This document shows, one piece after another, positions 1 to 8,191 of a DNA stretch of 15,407 nt. The stretch is from Brevundimonas sp. UBA7635 (GTDB taxonomy: Bacteria; Pseudomonadota; Alphaproteobacteria; Caulobacterales; Caulobacteraceae): positions 759-16,165 of the forward strand of contig DLIT01000117.1 in assembly GCA_002483865.1 (NCBI GenBank). Reading direction: 5' to 3'. The notes below the pieces were generated by a model. The model ran no database searches and was not told the origin of the DNA. It saw only the letters and a list, made by a program, of their open reading frames with translations. A program made the translations under genes and the position numbers. Position 1 is the first letter of the stretch; the number at the start of each line of letters is the position of its first letter.

Positions 1-822
1 CGTGCCGCCCGACAGGCTGGTGCCGCCGATCACCACGGCAGCGATCACCTGCAGCTCCATGCCCGAGCCGGCATTGGGGTCGGCGGCCTCCAGGCGCGAG
101 ATCTGGAACAGCGCGGCAAGACCGGCGAGCACACCCATCAGGGCGAACACCAGGATCTTGTAGGGGCGCGGGTCGATACCGGCCAGGCGCACGGCCTCTT
201 CGTTGGTGCCGATACCGATCAGGTAGCGGCCGAACACAGTACGGGTCAGCACCAGTTGGGCCAGCACGATCACCAGCAAGGCGATGATGAAGGCCGGGGA
301 AATGCCGAAGGCGATCGGGTTGGAGAACCAGGCGAAGGCATCGCCGATATACGCGGTACGCGAATCGGTGAACTGGTACGCCAGGCCACGGGCCATTTCC
401 AGCACGCCCAGCGAGACGATGAACGAAGGGATGCGCCAGGCCACGGTGATGCTGCCGGTGACGGTGCCGGCCAAGGCCGCCACGGCCATGCCGAGCAAGG
501 CGGCGGGCAGCACGCCCCAGCCCCAGCCGAGGATCGCCACGCTGACGGCCGAGGCCGCCAGGGCCAGTACCGAGCCGACCGACAGGTCGATGCCGCCGAT
601 GATCAGCACGAAGGTCATGCCCACCGCCAGCACCATCAGGTCGGGGATCTGGTTGGCCAGGGTGCTGAAGGTGGCATAGGACAGGAAGTGGCTGCTCAGC
701 AACGAGAACAGCACGATCATCGCCAGCAAGGCACCGGCCAGGCCCAGGTAGGTGCCCAGGCCGAAATAGGTGCCGCTGCGGCGCACTGGCGCGGCGTCCG
801 AGGTGTTTGTTGTGGTTTTCAT
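1..822 (-). CDS. rbsC: Ribose-type ABC transporter permease RbsC (partial, 3' end outside window)
   Basis: Reading the minus strand from an ATG at 822 gives 274 uninterrupted codons to the window edge, beginning MKTTTNTSDAAPVRRSG. It is a hydrophobic inner-membrane permease of the BPD_transp_2 family (RbsC/XylH/AraH type). Family hallmarks are visible: GGIDLSVGSV near residue 75-85, the cytoplasmic-loop stretch FGRYLIGIGTNEEAVRLAGI around 197-216, and AADPNAGSGMELQVIAAVV near 247-265 followed by GGTSLSGG. The start overlaps the stop of the upstream rbsA by 4 bases (ATGA), with AGGA seven bases ahead of it inside the end of rbsA, so the two are translationally coupled. Its partners are the ATPase RbsA and the binding protein RbsB; together they import a pentose, most likely ribose. 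Roughly the last 50-60 residues are missing. Confidence 0.93.
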   Translation of the reverse strand, partial: MKTTTNTSDAAPVRRSGTYFGLGTYLGLAGALLAMIVLFSLLSSHFLSYATFSTLANQIPDLMVLAVGMTFVLIIGGIDLSVGSVLALAASAVSVAILGWGWGVLPAALLGMAVAALAGTVTGSITVAWRIPSFIVSLGVLEMARGLAYQFTDSRTAYIGDAFAWFSNPIAFGISPAFIIALLVIVLAQLVLTRTVFGRYLIGIGTNEEAVRLAGIDPRPYKILVFALMGVLAGLAALFQISRLEAADPNAGSGMELQVIAAVVIGGTSLSGGT

Positions 823-2378
823 GCGTCCATCCTGGGAGCTGCGTCGTGCAGCAGGGCATCACGTTTCTGGTAGCCGGCGAAGGCGGCGGCAAGCAGTTGG
901 TCCTGGGTCCAATGATCGCGCTCGAAGGTGTCGATCAGGCGTCCGGCGCTGAGCACGGCGATACGGTCGCAGATCAGCATCAGCTCGCGCAGGTCGCTGG
1001 ACACCACCACCAGGGCCTTGCCCTGGCGGGCGAGCTCGGCGAGCAGGCCGTAGATGTCGAACTTGGCACCGACGTCGATGCCGCGGGTCGGCTCGTCGAA
1101 CAACAGTACCTGGCAGTCGCGCTCCAGCCAGCGGCCGATCACCACCTTCTGCTGGTTGCCGCCGGACAGCTCGCCCACGGCCTGGGCGGGGCTGGCGCTG
1201 CGGATGCGCATGGCGCCGATCTGACGCTCGGCCAGCTCACGCTCGGCGTCGGCGTCGAGCACGCCGGCACGGGACACAGCGCCGAGGTTGCCCAGGGCAA
1301 TATTGGCGCTGATCGACTGGCTCAGCAGCAGGCCTTCGCCCTTGCGGTCCTCGGTAATCAGCGCAATGCCAGCCTTGACCGCCGCCTTGGGCGAATCGAT
1401 GGTCACCGGTACCGGCGGCTGGCCGAGGGCGACCTGGCCGCTGTCGGCGCGGTCGGCGCCGTAGATCAGGCGCAGCAGCTCGGTGCGCCCGGCACCGATC
1501 AGGCCTGAGATACCGAAGATCTCCCCTGCCCTGACCTCGAGCGACACCTCGCGGACCTTGTCGCCCCGGCTGAGCCTGTCGACCTTGAGCAGTGGCGCAC
1601 CGATCGTGCGCTGGCCCAGGTCGATATGCTCGCCCAGCTCGCGGCCGACCATCAGGTTGACCAGTTGCTCGCTGTTGTAGCGCTGGATCGGCTCGGCGCA
1701 CACCAGCTTGCCGTCGCGCAGCACGGCGATGCGCTGGGCCACCTGCTGCAGTTCTTCGAGGCGGTGGGAGATATACACGATGGCCACGCCGCGCTGGCGC
1801 AGGCGCTCGATCTGGGTGAACAGCAGCTCCACCTCGCGGGCGGTGAGCATGGCCGTGGGTTCGTCGAAGATCAGTACATGGCAGTCGCCGATCAGGTTGC
1901 GGGCGATCTCGACCATCTGCTGGTGGCCGATGCCCAGCTCGCCGACGGGGGTGTCCGGGTCGATGGCATCCAGGCCGACCTGGGCCATGGCTGCGGTGGC
2001 CAGCTGGCGCAGGCGCTTCTGGCTGATCCAGCCGAGGCGGCTGGGCAGGTTGTCGAGGAACAGGTTCTCGGCCACGGTCAGCGTCGGCAGCAGGTTGAGT
2101 TCCTGCATCACCATGCGCACGCCGAGACGCTCGGCCTCGGCGCGGCTGCCGGGGGCGTAGGGCTGGCCGCGGTAGAGCATCTGCCCGGTGGTGGGGATTT
2201 CCAGGCCGCTGATCAGCTTGGACAGGGTCGACTTGCCCGCGCCGTTCTCGCCGGTCAGGGCCAGCACCTCGCCGCCGCGCAGCTCGAGGGTGACATCGCC
2301 GAGTACGGGCTGGGCGTAGGTCTTGCCCAGGCCGCTGACGGCTAGCACGGTTTCATTGGCCGGTACTGACATGGCCAT
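819..2378 (-). CDS. rbsA: Ribose-type ABC transporter ATP-binding protein RbsA
   Basis: 519-residue double ABC ATPase that powers the monosaccharide importer from the cytoplasmic face. N-terminal half: Walker A GENGAGKST at 43-51, a degenerate signature LGIGHQQ at 148-154, Walker B LIFDEP at 169-174. C-terminal half: degenerate P-loop GLIGAGRTE at 292-300, canonical signature LSGGNQQ at 404-410, Walker B LLFDEP at 425-430. This asymmetry of one weak signature and one weak P-loop is normal for the RbsA/XylG/MglA family, and the length is typical. Two start codons are possible. AGGAG lies only 3 bases before the ATG at 2378 but 9 bases before the in-frame ATG at 2372, so the protein may really start MSVPANET. 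It follows rbsB by 139 bases that hold a REP pair and overlaps rbsC by 4 bases. Confidence 0.95.
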   Translation of the reverse strand: MAMSVPANETVLAVSGLGKTYAQPVLGDVTLELRGGEVLALTGENGAGKSTLSKLISGLEIPTTGQMLYRGQPYAPGSRAEAERLGVRMVMQELNLLPTLTVAENLFLDNLPSRLGWISQKRLRQLATAAMAQVGLDAIDPDTPVGELGIGHQQMVEIARNLIGDCHVLIFDEPTAMLTAREVELLFTQIERLRQRGVAIVYISHRLEELQQVAQRIAVLRDGKLVCAEPIQRYNSEQLVNLMVGRELGEHIDLGQRTIGAPLLKVDRLSRGDKVREVSLEVRAGEIFGISGLIGAGRTELLRLIYGADRADSGQVALGQPPVPVTIDSPKAAVKAGIALITEDRKGEGLLLSQSISANIALGNLGAVSRAGVLDADAERELAERQIGAMRIRSASPAQAVGELSGGNQQKVVIGRWLERDCQVLLFDEPTRGIDVGAKFDIYGLLAELARQGKALVVVSSDLRELMLICDRIAVLSAGRLIDTFERDHWTQDQLLAAAFAGYQKRDALLHDAAPRMDA

Positions 2379-2422
2379 TTTCTCCTAGGACGAAGCATGA
2401 CACGTTTAGAAGGCGGGCTTTC

Positions 2423-2510
2423 GTGGGAGCGGGCTTGCCCCGCGAGGCGCCAGGGCAGGCTGTACCTTGCGACACCATCGCGGGGCAAGCCCGCTGCCAC
2501 GCTCCCGCGA
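2423..2510. repeat. Inverted pair of putida-type REP elements between rbsB and rbsA
   Basis: A unit at 2423-2445 (starts GTGGGAGCGGGCTTGCC) is repeated in opposite orientation at 2478-2500 (starts TCGCGGGGCAAGCCCGC) with one mismatch, and the match trails on to 2510. The arms could pair into a hairpin of about 23 bp with a 32-base loop. A similar pair lies at 4937-5000. The GCGGG...CCCGC core is the kind of REP found in many copies in P. putida-group genomes (recalled, not searched). It lies within the rbs transcript, between the binding-protein gene and the ATPase gene. Confidence 0.85.
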
Positions 2511-2517
2511 AATCACT

Positions 2518-3465
2518 TCATTTGGTAATCAGCTTGACTGGCGTCTGGATGACATTGTCGGCATCCACGCCGGGCTGCTCGCCCTTGAGCATCTTCAGCG
2601 CCGCTTGGATGCCGAACACCGCCTGCTCGCTGGCAGCCTGGTCGAGGGTGGCCAGCACACGGCCATCCTTGAGCATCGGTTCGATGGCCTTGATGTTGTC
2701 GTAGCCAACCACCTGCACCTGGCCGGTCTTGCCGGCGGCGCGCACGGCCGAGACCGCGCCCAGGGCCATGCTGTCGTTGCCGGCCAGCAGCGCCTTCAAA
2801 TCGGGATATTCGTTGAGCATCGAGGCGGCAACGGCGTTGCCCTTGTCGATCTCCCAGTTGCCGGATTGCACCGAGACGATCTTCATCTGCGCGGCTTCCA
2901 TGGCGTCTTTGAAACCAGCGGTGCGCTGCTGGGCATTGGTGGTGGTCGGCACGCCTTCGATGATGCCGACCTGGTCACCGGCCTTGAGCTTTTGCTGGGT
3001 CAGGTAGTCGCCGACCATACGCGCGCCCTTGCGGTTGTCCGGGCCTACGAACGGCACGCTGATGCCCTTGCTCTTGAGGGTTTCGGGGTCGAGGCGATTA
3101 TCGATGTTGATCACGATCACGCCTTTGTCCATGGCCTTCTTCACCGCCGATACCAGCGCCTTGGAGTCGGCCGGGGCGATAACCAGCGCCTTGGCGCCCG
3201 AGTTGACCATCTGCTCGACGATACGGATCTGCTCGCCAGTATCGGTCTCGTTCTTGATGCCGTTGGCGACCAGCTGGAATTCGCTGGCATGGGTTTTCTG
3301 ATAATCCTTGGCGCCGTCTTCCATGGTGCGGAAGAACTCGTTGGCCAGGGATTTCATCACCAGGGCGACCTTGGGCGCCTCCTCGGCGTGGGCGACAGGC
3401 AGGGAGAATATCAGCGACGACAGAACGGCGAGGGCCAGAGGACGGCCAGAGAACGGCAGCTTCAT
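2518..3465 (-). CDS. rbsB: Periplasmic ribose-type binding protein RbsB
   Basis: 315-residue solute-binding protein of the Peripla_BP_4 (RbsB-like) family, which captures the sugar in the periplasm and delivers it to RbsC/RbsA. Residues 1-27 are a signal peptide: basic MKLPFSGRPL, a hydrophobic core, and an AHA cleavage site before EEAPK. The mature protein opens with VALVMKSLANEFF, followed by GAKALVIAPAD near 89-99, VIVINIDNRLD and VGPDNRKGARMVGDYL, and later GNDSMALGAVSA and QVVGYDNI, all familiar from ribose and related sugar-binding proteins. GGAG sits eight bases before the ATG. It is the first gene of the operon, directly behind the promoter and operator at 3501-3550. Ribose is the likely ligand from similarity and gene order; another pentose cannot be excluded. 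Confidence 0.93.
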   Translation of the reverse strand: MKLPFSGRPLALAVLSSLIFSLPVAHAEEAPKVALVMKSLANEFFRTMEDGAKDYQKTHASEFQLVANGIKNETDTGEQIRIVEQMVNSGAKALVIAPADSKALVSAVKKAMDKGVIVINIDNRLDPETLKSKGISVPFVGPDNRKGARMVGDYLTQQKLKAGDQVGIIEGVPTTTNAQQRTAGFKDAMEAAQMKIVSVQSGNWEIDKGNAVAASMLNEYPDLKALLAGNDSMALGAVSAVRAAGKTGQVQVVGYDNIKAIEPMLKDGRVLATLDQAASEQAVFGIQAALKMLKGEQPGVDADNVIQTPVKLITK

Positions 3466-3500
3466 GGAAATGACTCCGAATCTTGTGGTTTTTATCGGAT

Positions 3501-3514
3501 CGCAAACGTTTGCG
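3501..3514. promoter_or_regulatory. LacI-family (RbsR-type) operator
   Basis: CGCAAACGTTTGCG is a perfect 14-bp palindrome with the central CG and the AAACGTTT core typical of LacI/GalR-family operators. It lies just downstream of the -10 element of the rbs promoter, over the expected transcription start, which is a classic repressor position. The likely ligand-responsive repressor is an RbsR encoded beyond the left edge with the rest of the rbs genes (inference). Confidence 0.8.
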
Positions 3515-3521
3515 GTGACTA

Positions 3522-3550
3522 ACTATGTAAACAGGCCGCAGGTTTGTCAA
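3522..3550 (-). promoter_or_regulatory. Sigma70 promoter of the rbsBAC operon
   Basis: On the minus strand, a consensus -35 TTGACA (3545-3550) and a -10 CATAGT (3522-3527, four of six matches) are separated by exactly 17 bases. The predicted start near 3515 places the operator at about +1 to +14 and leaves a leader of about 50 bases before rbsB. Confidence 0.75.
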
Positions 3551-3631
3551 TCCAGCGCGTAGGAAGCCGCAGCTACGCAAGAGGGATTATCCGCAATTCG
3601 TCCGAAAAACCGAACACATTTCCTACTCTCG

Positions 3632-3645
3632 TTCGGCCAGCCGAA
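3632..3645. promoter_or_regulatory. AauR-type inverted repeat upstream of the glutaminase-asparaginase gene
   Basis: TTCGGCCAGCCGAA is a perfect TTCGG-N4-CCGAA inverted repeat. As I recall, this is the consensus reported in P. putida for AauR, the sigma54-dependent response regulator for acidic amino acid use. It is centred about 120 bases ahead of the start predicted from the -24/-12 promoter, a normal enhancer distance. A weaker partner, TCCGAAAAACCGAA, lies at 3601-3614 and matches well in only one half. Confidence 0.7.
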
Positions 3646-3663
3646 TGACCTCACGCAACTTGA

Positions 3664-4893
<1,230 letters not shown>

Positions 4894-4907
4894 TCGGCGT
4901 GCACTTC

Positions 4908-4934
4908 GGGTTGGTATGTTGAAGATACCGACCC
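4908..4934 (+). terminator. Hairpin after the glutaminase-asparaginase gene
   Basis: GGGTTGGTAT and ATACCGACCC form a 10-bp stem with one G-U pair around a 7-base loop, 14 bases after the stop codon. No T-run follows, so it may be factor-dependent or mainly protect the 3' end. The REP pair starts three bases further on. Confidence 0.5.
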
Positions 4935-4936
4935 TA

Positions 4937-5000
4937 TCGCGGGGCAAGCCCGCTCCCACGAGGCACACATGACCTTTGTGGGAACGGGCTGGCGCTGCGA
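4937..5000. repeat. Second inverted pair of REP elements
   Basis: The unit at 4937-4959 (starts TCGCGGGGCAAGCCCGCTCC) and its degenerate inverse at 4978-5000 (starts GTGGGAACGGGCTGG) are the same family as the pair at 2423-2510. The left unit is an exact reverse complement of the unit at 2423-2445. It occupies the space between the asparaginase gene and the DUF1654 promoter. Confidence 0.85.
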
Positions 5001-5060
5001 TGTCTTCGATTGAACCAATCCCTCTACCACGGTCTTATACGGCTTTCATCCTACCTGCGG

Positions 5061-5089
5061 TTGCGAAATGGCTTACGGTGAAATACTGT
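5061..5089 (+). promoter_or_regulatory. Possible sigma70 promoter of the DUF1654-endonuclease unit
   Basis: TTGCGA at 5061-5066 and TACTGT at 5084-5089 are 17 bases apart. The -10 is a poor match on its own but overlaps the LexA palindrome, an arrangement usual for SOS promoters. Confidence 0.45.
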
Positions 5090-5101
5090 ATGCGCATACA
5101 G
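5086..5101. promoter_or_regulatory. LexA-type SOS box
   Basis: CTGTATGCGCATACAG is a perfect 16-bp palindrome that keeps the CTGTAT...ATACAG arms of the gammaproteobacterial LexA consensus; only the central four bases (GCGC instead of ATAT) differ. It overlaps the presumed -10 and lies 19 bases before the GTG start at 5121, where bound LexA would block transcription. Basis: sequence plus the known LexA consensus; regulation itself is inferred. Confidence 0.8.
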
Positions 5102-5120
5102 CAAAACAAGGAACAGCCCC

Positions 5121-5363
5121 GTGGCCAAACCCGCCCCAGCGTCGCCAAGCAGTTATGAACTACTGGGTCAACGCATCCAGAAGATCATCAACAGCCCCAC
5201 CGCCCAGCGCAGCCGCGCCGCCCTGATCTTCCGCCTGGAGCACGAATCGCCCGATGACTGGGCCACGCTGCTCGAGGAAATCGCCGAGAACGACAACGTC
5301 ACCCTCGCCCACCGCGACGATGGCGGCGTGCAGGTGTTCTGGACCGTGCCGAAGGAAGACTGA
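5121..5363 (+). CDS. DUF1654 family protein
   Basis: 80-residue protein starting at GTG, with AGGA eight bases upstream. The sequence MAKPAPASPSSYELLGQRIQ leads into a body with NSPTAQRSRAALIFRLEHE and ends DDGGVQVFWTVPKED; I recognise it as the DUF1654 family common in pseudomonads. No signal peptide or membrane segment is visible, so it is probably cytosolic and basic to neutral; no catalytic motif can be named and its function is unknown. It is the first gene behind the LexA box and its stop touches the endonuclease I start region, so the two are almost certainly co-transcribed. That points to a DNA-damage-linked role, but this is inference from context. Confidence 0.88.
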   Translation: MAKPAPASPSSYELLGQRIQKIINSPTAQRSRAALIFRLEHESPDDWATLLEEIAENDNVTLAHRDDGGVQVFWTVPKED

Positions 5364-5369
5364 TTGCAC

Positions 5370-6059
5370 ATGAGAGTTTCGCTTTTCGCTGCCTGCCTGC
5401 TGCTGCTCCACCCCCTCGCCCACGCCGACGCCCCGCGCACCTTTCAGGAGGCCAAGAAGGTTGCCTGGAAGCTGTACGCGCCGCAGTCCACCGAGTTTTA
5501 TTGCGGCTGCAAGTACCAGGGCAACAAGGTCGACCTGGCGTCTTGCGGCTATGCGCCGCGCAAGAACCTCAACCGTGCCTCGCGCATCGAGTGGGAGCAT
5601 ATTGTCCCGGCCTGGCAGATCGGCCATCAGCGCCAGTGCTGGCAGGACGGCGGGCGCAAGAACTGCTCGCGCAACGACAAGGTCTACCAGCGCGCCGAGG
5701 CCGACCTGCACAACCTGGTGCCGAGCATCGGCGAGGTCAACGGCGACCGCAGCAACTTCAGCTTCGGCTGGTTGCCCGAGCAGCATGGCCAGTACGGCAG
5801 TTGCCTGACCCAGGTCGACTTCAAGGCCAAGAAGGTCATGCCTCGCCCGTCGATCCGCGGGATGATCGCGCGCACCTACTTCTACATGAGCAAGCAGTAC
5901 GACCTGCGCCTGTCCAAACAGGACCGCCAGTTGTTCGAGGCCTGGAACAAGACCTACCCGCCGCAGCCCTGGGAGCTGCAGCGCAACCAGCAGGTGGCAT
6001 GCGTGATGGGGCGCGGCAACGCCTTCGTCGGCCCGGTCAACCTCAAGGCCTGCGGCTAA
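5370..6059 (+). CDS. endA: Periplasmic or secreted endonuclease I
   Basis: 229-residue endonuclease I family nuclease (His-Me finger, EndA/Vvn type), which cuts double-stranded DNA non-specifically. The signal peptide MRVSLFAACLLLLHPLAHA ends before DAPRTF. The catalytic core RIEWEHIVPA places the general-base His at about 77, and DLHNLVPSIGEVNGDRSNF (113-131) supplies the metal-binding Asn and the family's NGDRSN block. Many cysteines (CGC near 45-47, then CGY, CWQ and CSR) fit a disulfide-stabilised exported protein, which is inactive until oxidised outside the cytoplasm in this family. An in-frame TTG at 5364, right after the DUF1654 stop, is the other possible start; AAGGAAG at 5352-5358 could serve either. 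I prefer the ATG because it opens a clean signal peptide. Likely role: degrading extracellular DNA for nutrients or limiting DNA entry; here probably SOS-linked through the upstream LexA box. Confidence 0.92.
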   Translation: MRVSLFAACLLLLHPLAHADAPRTFQEAKKVAWKLYAPQSTEFYCGCKYQGNKVDLASCGYAPRKNLNRASRIEWEHIVPAWQIGHQRQCWQDGGRKNCSRNDKVYQRAEADLHNLVPSIGEVNGDRSNFSFGWLPEQHGQYGSCLTQVDFKAKKVMPRPSIRGMIARTYFYMSKQYDLRLSKQDRQLFEAWNKTYPPQPWELQRNQQVACVMGRGNAFVGPVNLKACG

Positions 6060-6065
6060 AGGCCC

Positions 6066-6491
6066 TCAGGCCAGCGTCTGCAGGTAGGCGCTGGCCTGCT
6101 GGTACCGGCACAGCCGGGCCACATCGGCCGGGCCTGGGCAAGGGATGCGCGAAAGGTCGCTGTTGTCGGCCAGGTCCGCCAGCTTCACCTGGCGCGCCAA
6201 GGGGTCCACACCCAGGCGAATGACGAACGCCTCGTAGCTCTCGCCCTCGCGCCGGCTCAGCGCCAGCAGCGCGGCGAGGATCTTCAGCGGGAAACCTTCA
6301 CGGGCGAGGTCGGCCAGGGTCAGCGGCGTGTCTTCCAGCACATCGTGCAACACCGCGACGATGCGCTGCTCGGGGGTGATCACCCGCCCCATCACCCGCA
6401 GTGGGTGAAGGATGTAAGCCGCCCCGCCTTTGTCGAACTGCCCTTCGTGTGCCTTGATGGCCATCGCGATGGCCCGCTCCAGCGTCGCCAT
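6066..6491 (-). CDS. Small HD-domain hydrolase, ppGpp hydrolase (MESH1/SpoT-HD) like
   Basis: 141-residue single-domain protein. It carries the ordered metal-binding motifs of SpoT-type HD hydrolases: KAHEGQ (13-18), AAYILHPLRV with His29, AVLHDVLEDT with His49-Asp50 and Glu53-Asp54, and VKLADLADNSDL with Asp106/Asp109. There is no synthetase, TGS or ACT domain, so it resembles stand-alone small alarmone hydrolases. The substrate could be (p)ppGpp or another nucleotide; activity is inferred from motifs only. I chose the ATG at 6491 because GGGGGAG lies five bases before it; a GTG at 6506 would add MGERL. It is convergent with endonuclease I, with six bases between the stop codons. Confidence 0.85.
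   Translation of the reverse strand: MATLERAIAMAIKAHEGQFDKGGAAYILHPLRVMGRVITPEQRIVAVLHDVLEDTPLTLADLAREGFPLKILAALLALSRREGESYEAFVIRLGVDPLARQVKLADLADNSDLSRIPCPGPADVARLCRYQQASAYLQTLA
6067..6098. terminator. Hairpin at the convergent gene ends
   Basis: CAGGCCAGCG and CGCTGGCCTG are perfect 10-bp arms around a 12-base loop, overlapping the last codons of the HD gene and lying just after the endonuclease I stop. No good T-run follows on either strand. Its position suggests a shared bidirectional terminator, but it could also be chance in GC-rich coding DNA. Confidence 0.4.
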
Positions 6492-6611
6492 GAGGCGCTC
6501 CCCCACTCAACCCGCGCACTAGACAGCATAGCCGTTGCGCCACGGGCGTGTTCACCCAGCGCCAGCGCGTCATGCCGGCGAGCTTGCGCCGCCCACGCCA
6601 AAGCGTTTGCC

Positions 6612-6632
6612 AGCCTTAGGTTTTTTAAGGCT
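6612..6632. promoter_or_regulatory. Inverted repeat upstream of the NCS1 permease (possible operator)
   Basis: AGCCTTA-N7-TAAGGCT is a perfect 7-bp-arm repeat with a T-rich centre, followed by AT-rich sequence (6640-6660) suitable for a promoter. It sits in the 270-base gap between the HD gene and the permease. The rest of this gap shows no gene that I can support. The bound factor is unknown. A rho-independent terminator reading is also possible but the T-run is in the loop, not after the stem. Confidence 0.4.
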
Positions 6633-6761
6633 CATGAGCACAAATTTACTAATTTCTCGATACCCGCCCACCCCGCATCATCGCTCCAACAAGAACGCGT
6701 CGCCCCTTGCCGGCACGCACCCGGGCCTCCCCCGATGCCCCACCTTGCCTTGGAGTCAGTC

Positions 6762-8174
6762 ATGACCAGTGCAGCCAATTCGGCCCCCCTCATCGAGAAA
6801 CACACGATCGGCTACGTGCCGCCGCATGACCGCCATGGAAAGGTAAGGGATCTGTTCACACTGTGGTTCGGCGGCAACATCGCGCCGCTGCCCATCGTCA
6901 CCGGCGCACTCGGCGTGCAGCTGTTCCACCTCAATCTGGTCTGGGGCATCGTCGCGATCCTGGTCGGCCACCTGGTAGGCGGCGTGCTCATGGCCCTGCA
7001 CTCTGCCCAGGGCCCGCAGATGGGCATCCCGCAGATGATCCAGAGCCGCGCCCAGTTCGGTTCGCTCGGCGCCCTGCTGGTGGTGGTCATCGCCGGGGTG
7101 ATGTACATCGGCTTCTTCGCCTCCAACATCGTCCTGGCCGGCAAGTCGCTGCATGGCGTGGTCGAGACGGTGCCGGTGTCCGTGGGCATCGTCATCGGTG
7201 CATTGGGCTCGGGCATCATCGGCATCATCGGCTACCGCTTCATCCACGTGCTCAACCGCATCGGTACCTGGGTGCTGGGCATCGGCATCGTGGTCGGCTT
7301 CGGTTACATCTTCAGCCATGTGCAGAGCGACGATTTCCTCACCCGCGGTGGCTTCAACCTGGCCGGCTGGCTGGCCACCGTGTCCCTGGCGGCGCTGTGG
7401 CAGATCGCCTTCGCGCCCTACGTGTCGGATTACTCGCGCTACCTGCCGGCTGACGTGAAAGTGTCCTCGACCTTCTGGACCACCTACCTGGGCTCGGCCC
7501 TGGGCTCGAGCCTGTCATTCATCTTCGGCGCGGTGGCGGTGCTGGCGATCCCTGCCGGGATGGACACCATGGACGCGGTCAAGCTTGCCACCGGCAGCCT
7601 CGGCCCGCTGATGCTGGTGCTGTTCCTGCTCAGCGTGATCAGCCACAACGCCCTCAACCTGTACGGCGCGGTGCTGTCGATCATCACCCTGGTGCAGACT
7701 TTCGCCTATCGCTGGATCCCCACTGCCAAGAGCCGCGCCGTGCTGTCTCTGGTTGTCCTGGCGGCCTGCTGCGTGGTGGCCGTGTTCGCCTCGGCGGACT
7801 TCATCGGCCACTTCGTCGACATGGTGCTGGTGTTGCTGGTGGTGCTGGTGCCGTGGACGGCGATCAACCTGATCGACTTCTATGTCATCCACAAGGGCGA
7901 CTACGACATCGACTCGATCTTCAAGGTCGACGGTGGCATCTATGGTCGCTACAACCCCCAGGCGCTGATTGCCTACGCGGTGGGTATCGTGGTGCAGATC
8001 CCGTTCATGAACACGCCGCTGTATGTCGGGCCGGTGTCCGCGCACATCAACGGCGCCGACCTGTCGTGGCTGGTGGGGCTGGCGATCACCTCGCCGTTGT
8101 ACTGGTGGCTGGCCAGCCGTGACAGTGCGTATCGTCGTCGGCAGGTGAGTGCGAAGCTGGCGGCGGGGGTCTGA
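6762..8174 (+). CDS. NCS1 family purine/cytosine permease-like transporter
   Basis: 470-residue inner-membrane transporter of the nucleobase:cation symporter-1 family. A polar N-terminus (MTSAANSAPLIEKHTIGYV...HGKVRDLFTLW) leads into WFGGNIAPLPIVTGALG, the family's first membrane helix. GPQMGIPQMIQSRAQFGSLG, characteristic of NCS1 proteins, follows at about 84-103. I count about 12 hydrophobic segments, with APYVSDYSRYLPADV between helices near 218-232 and INLIDFYVIHKGDYDIDSIF late in the protein. The ATG at 6762 has GGAG six bases upstream; the frame stays open further upstream, but those residues lack family character. The solute is probably a nucleobase or related heterocycle; I cannot name it. 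No catabolic partner gene is adjacent. It is convergent with the acyl-CoA dehydrogenase. Confidence 0.9.
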   Translation: MTSAANSAPLIEKHTIGYVPPHDRHGKVRDLFTLWFGGNIAPLPIVTGALGVQLFHLNLVWGIVAILVGHLVGGVLMALHSAQGPQMGIPQMIQSRAQFGSLGALLVVVIAGVMYIGFFASNIVLAGKSLHGVVETVPVSVGIVIGALGSGIIGIIGYRFIHVLNRIGTWVLGIGIVVGFGYIFSHVQSDDFLTRGGFNLAGWLATVSLAALWQIAFAPYVSDYSRYLPADVKVSSTFWTTYLGSALGSSLSFIFGAVAVLAIPAGMDTMDAVKLATGSLGPLMLVLFLLSVISHNALNLYGAVLSIITLVQTFAYRWIPTAKSRAVLSLVVLAACCVVAVFASADFIGHFVDMVLVLLVVLVPWTAINLIDFYVIHKGDYDIDSIFKVDGGIYGRYNPQALIAYAVGIVVQIPFMNTPLYVGPVSAHINGADLSWLVGLAITSPLYWWLASRDSAYRRRQVSAKLAAGV

Positions 8175-8191
8175 GTCCGCCGGGCTGAAAG

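Noticed and set aside
6711..6728. Possible sigma54 promoter before the NCS1 permease (CCGGCACGCACCCGGGCC)
   Set aside because: The -24 part fits but the element ten bases on is GG, not GC, and no TTGC is present.
6345..6761. Upstream in-frame extension of the NCS1 permease
   Set aside because: The added residues lack NCS1 character and overlap the HD gene on the other strand; the ATG at 6762 has a clear ribosome binding site.
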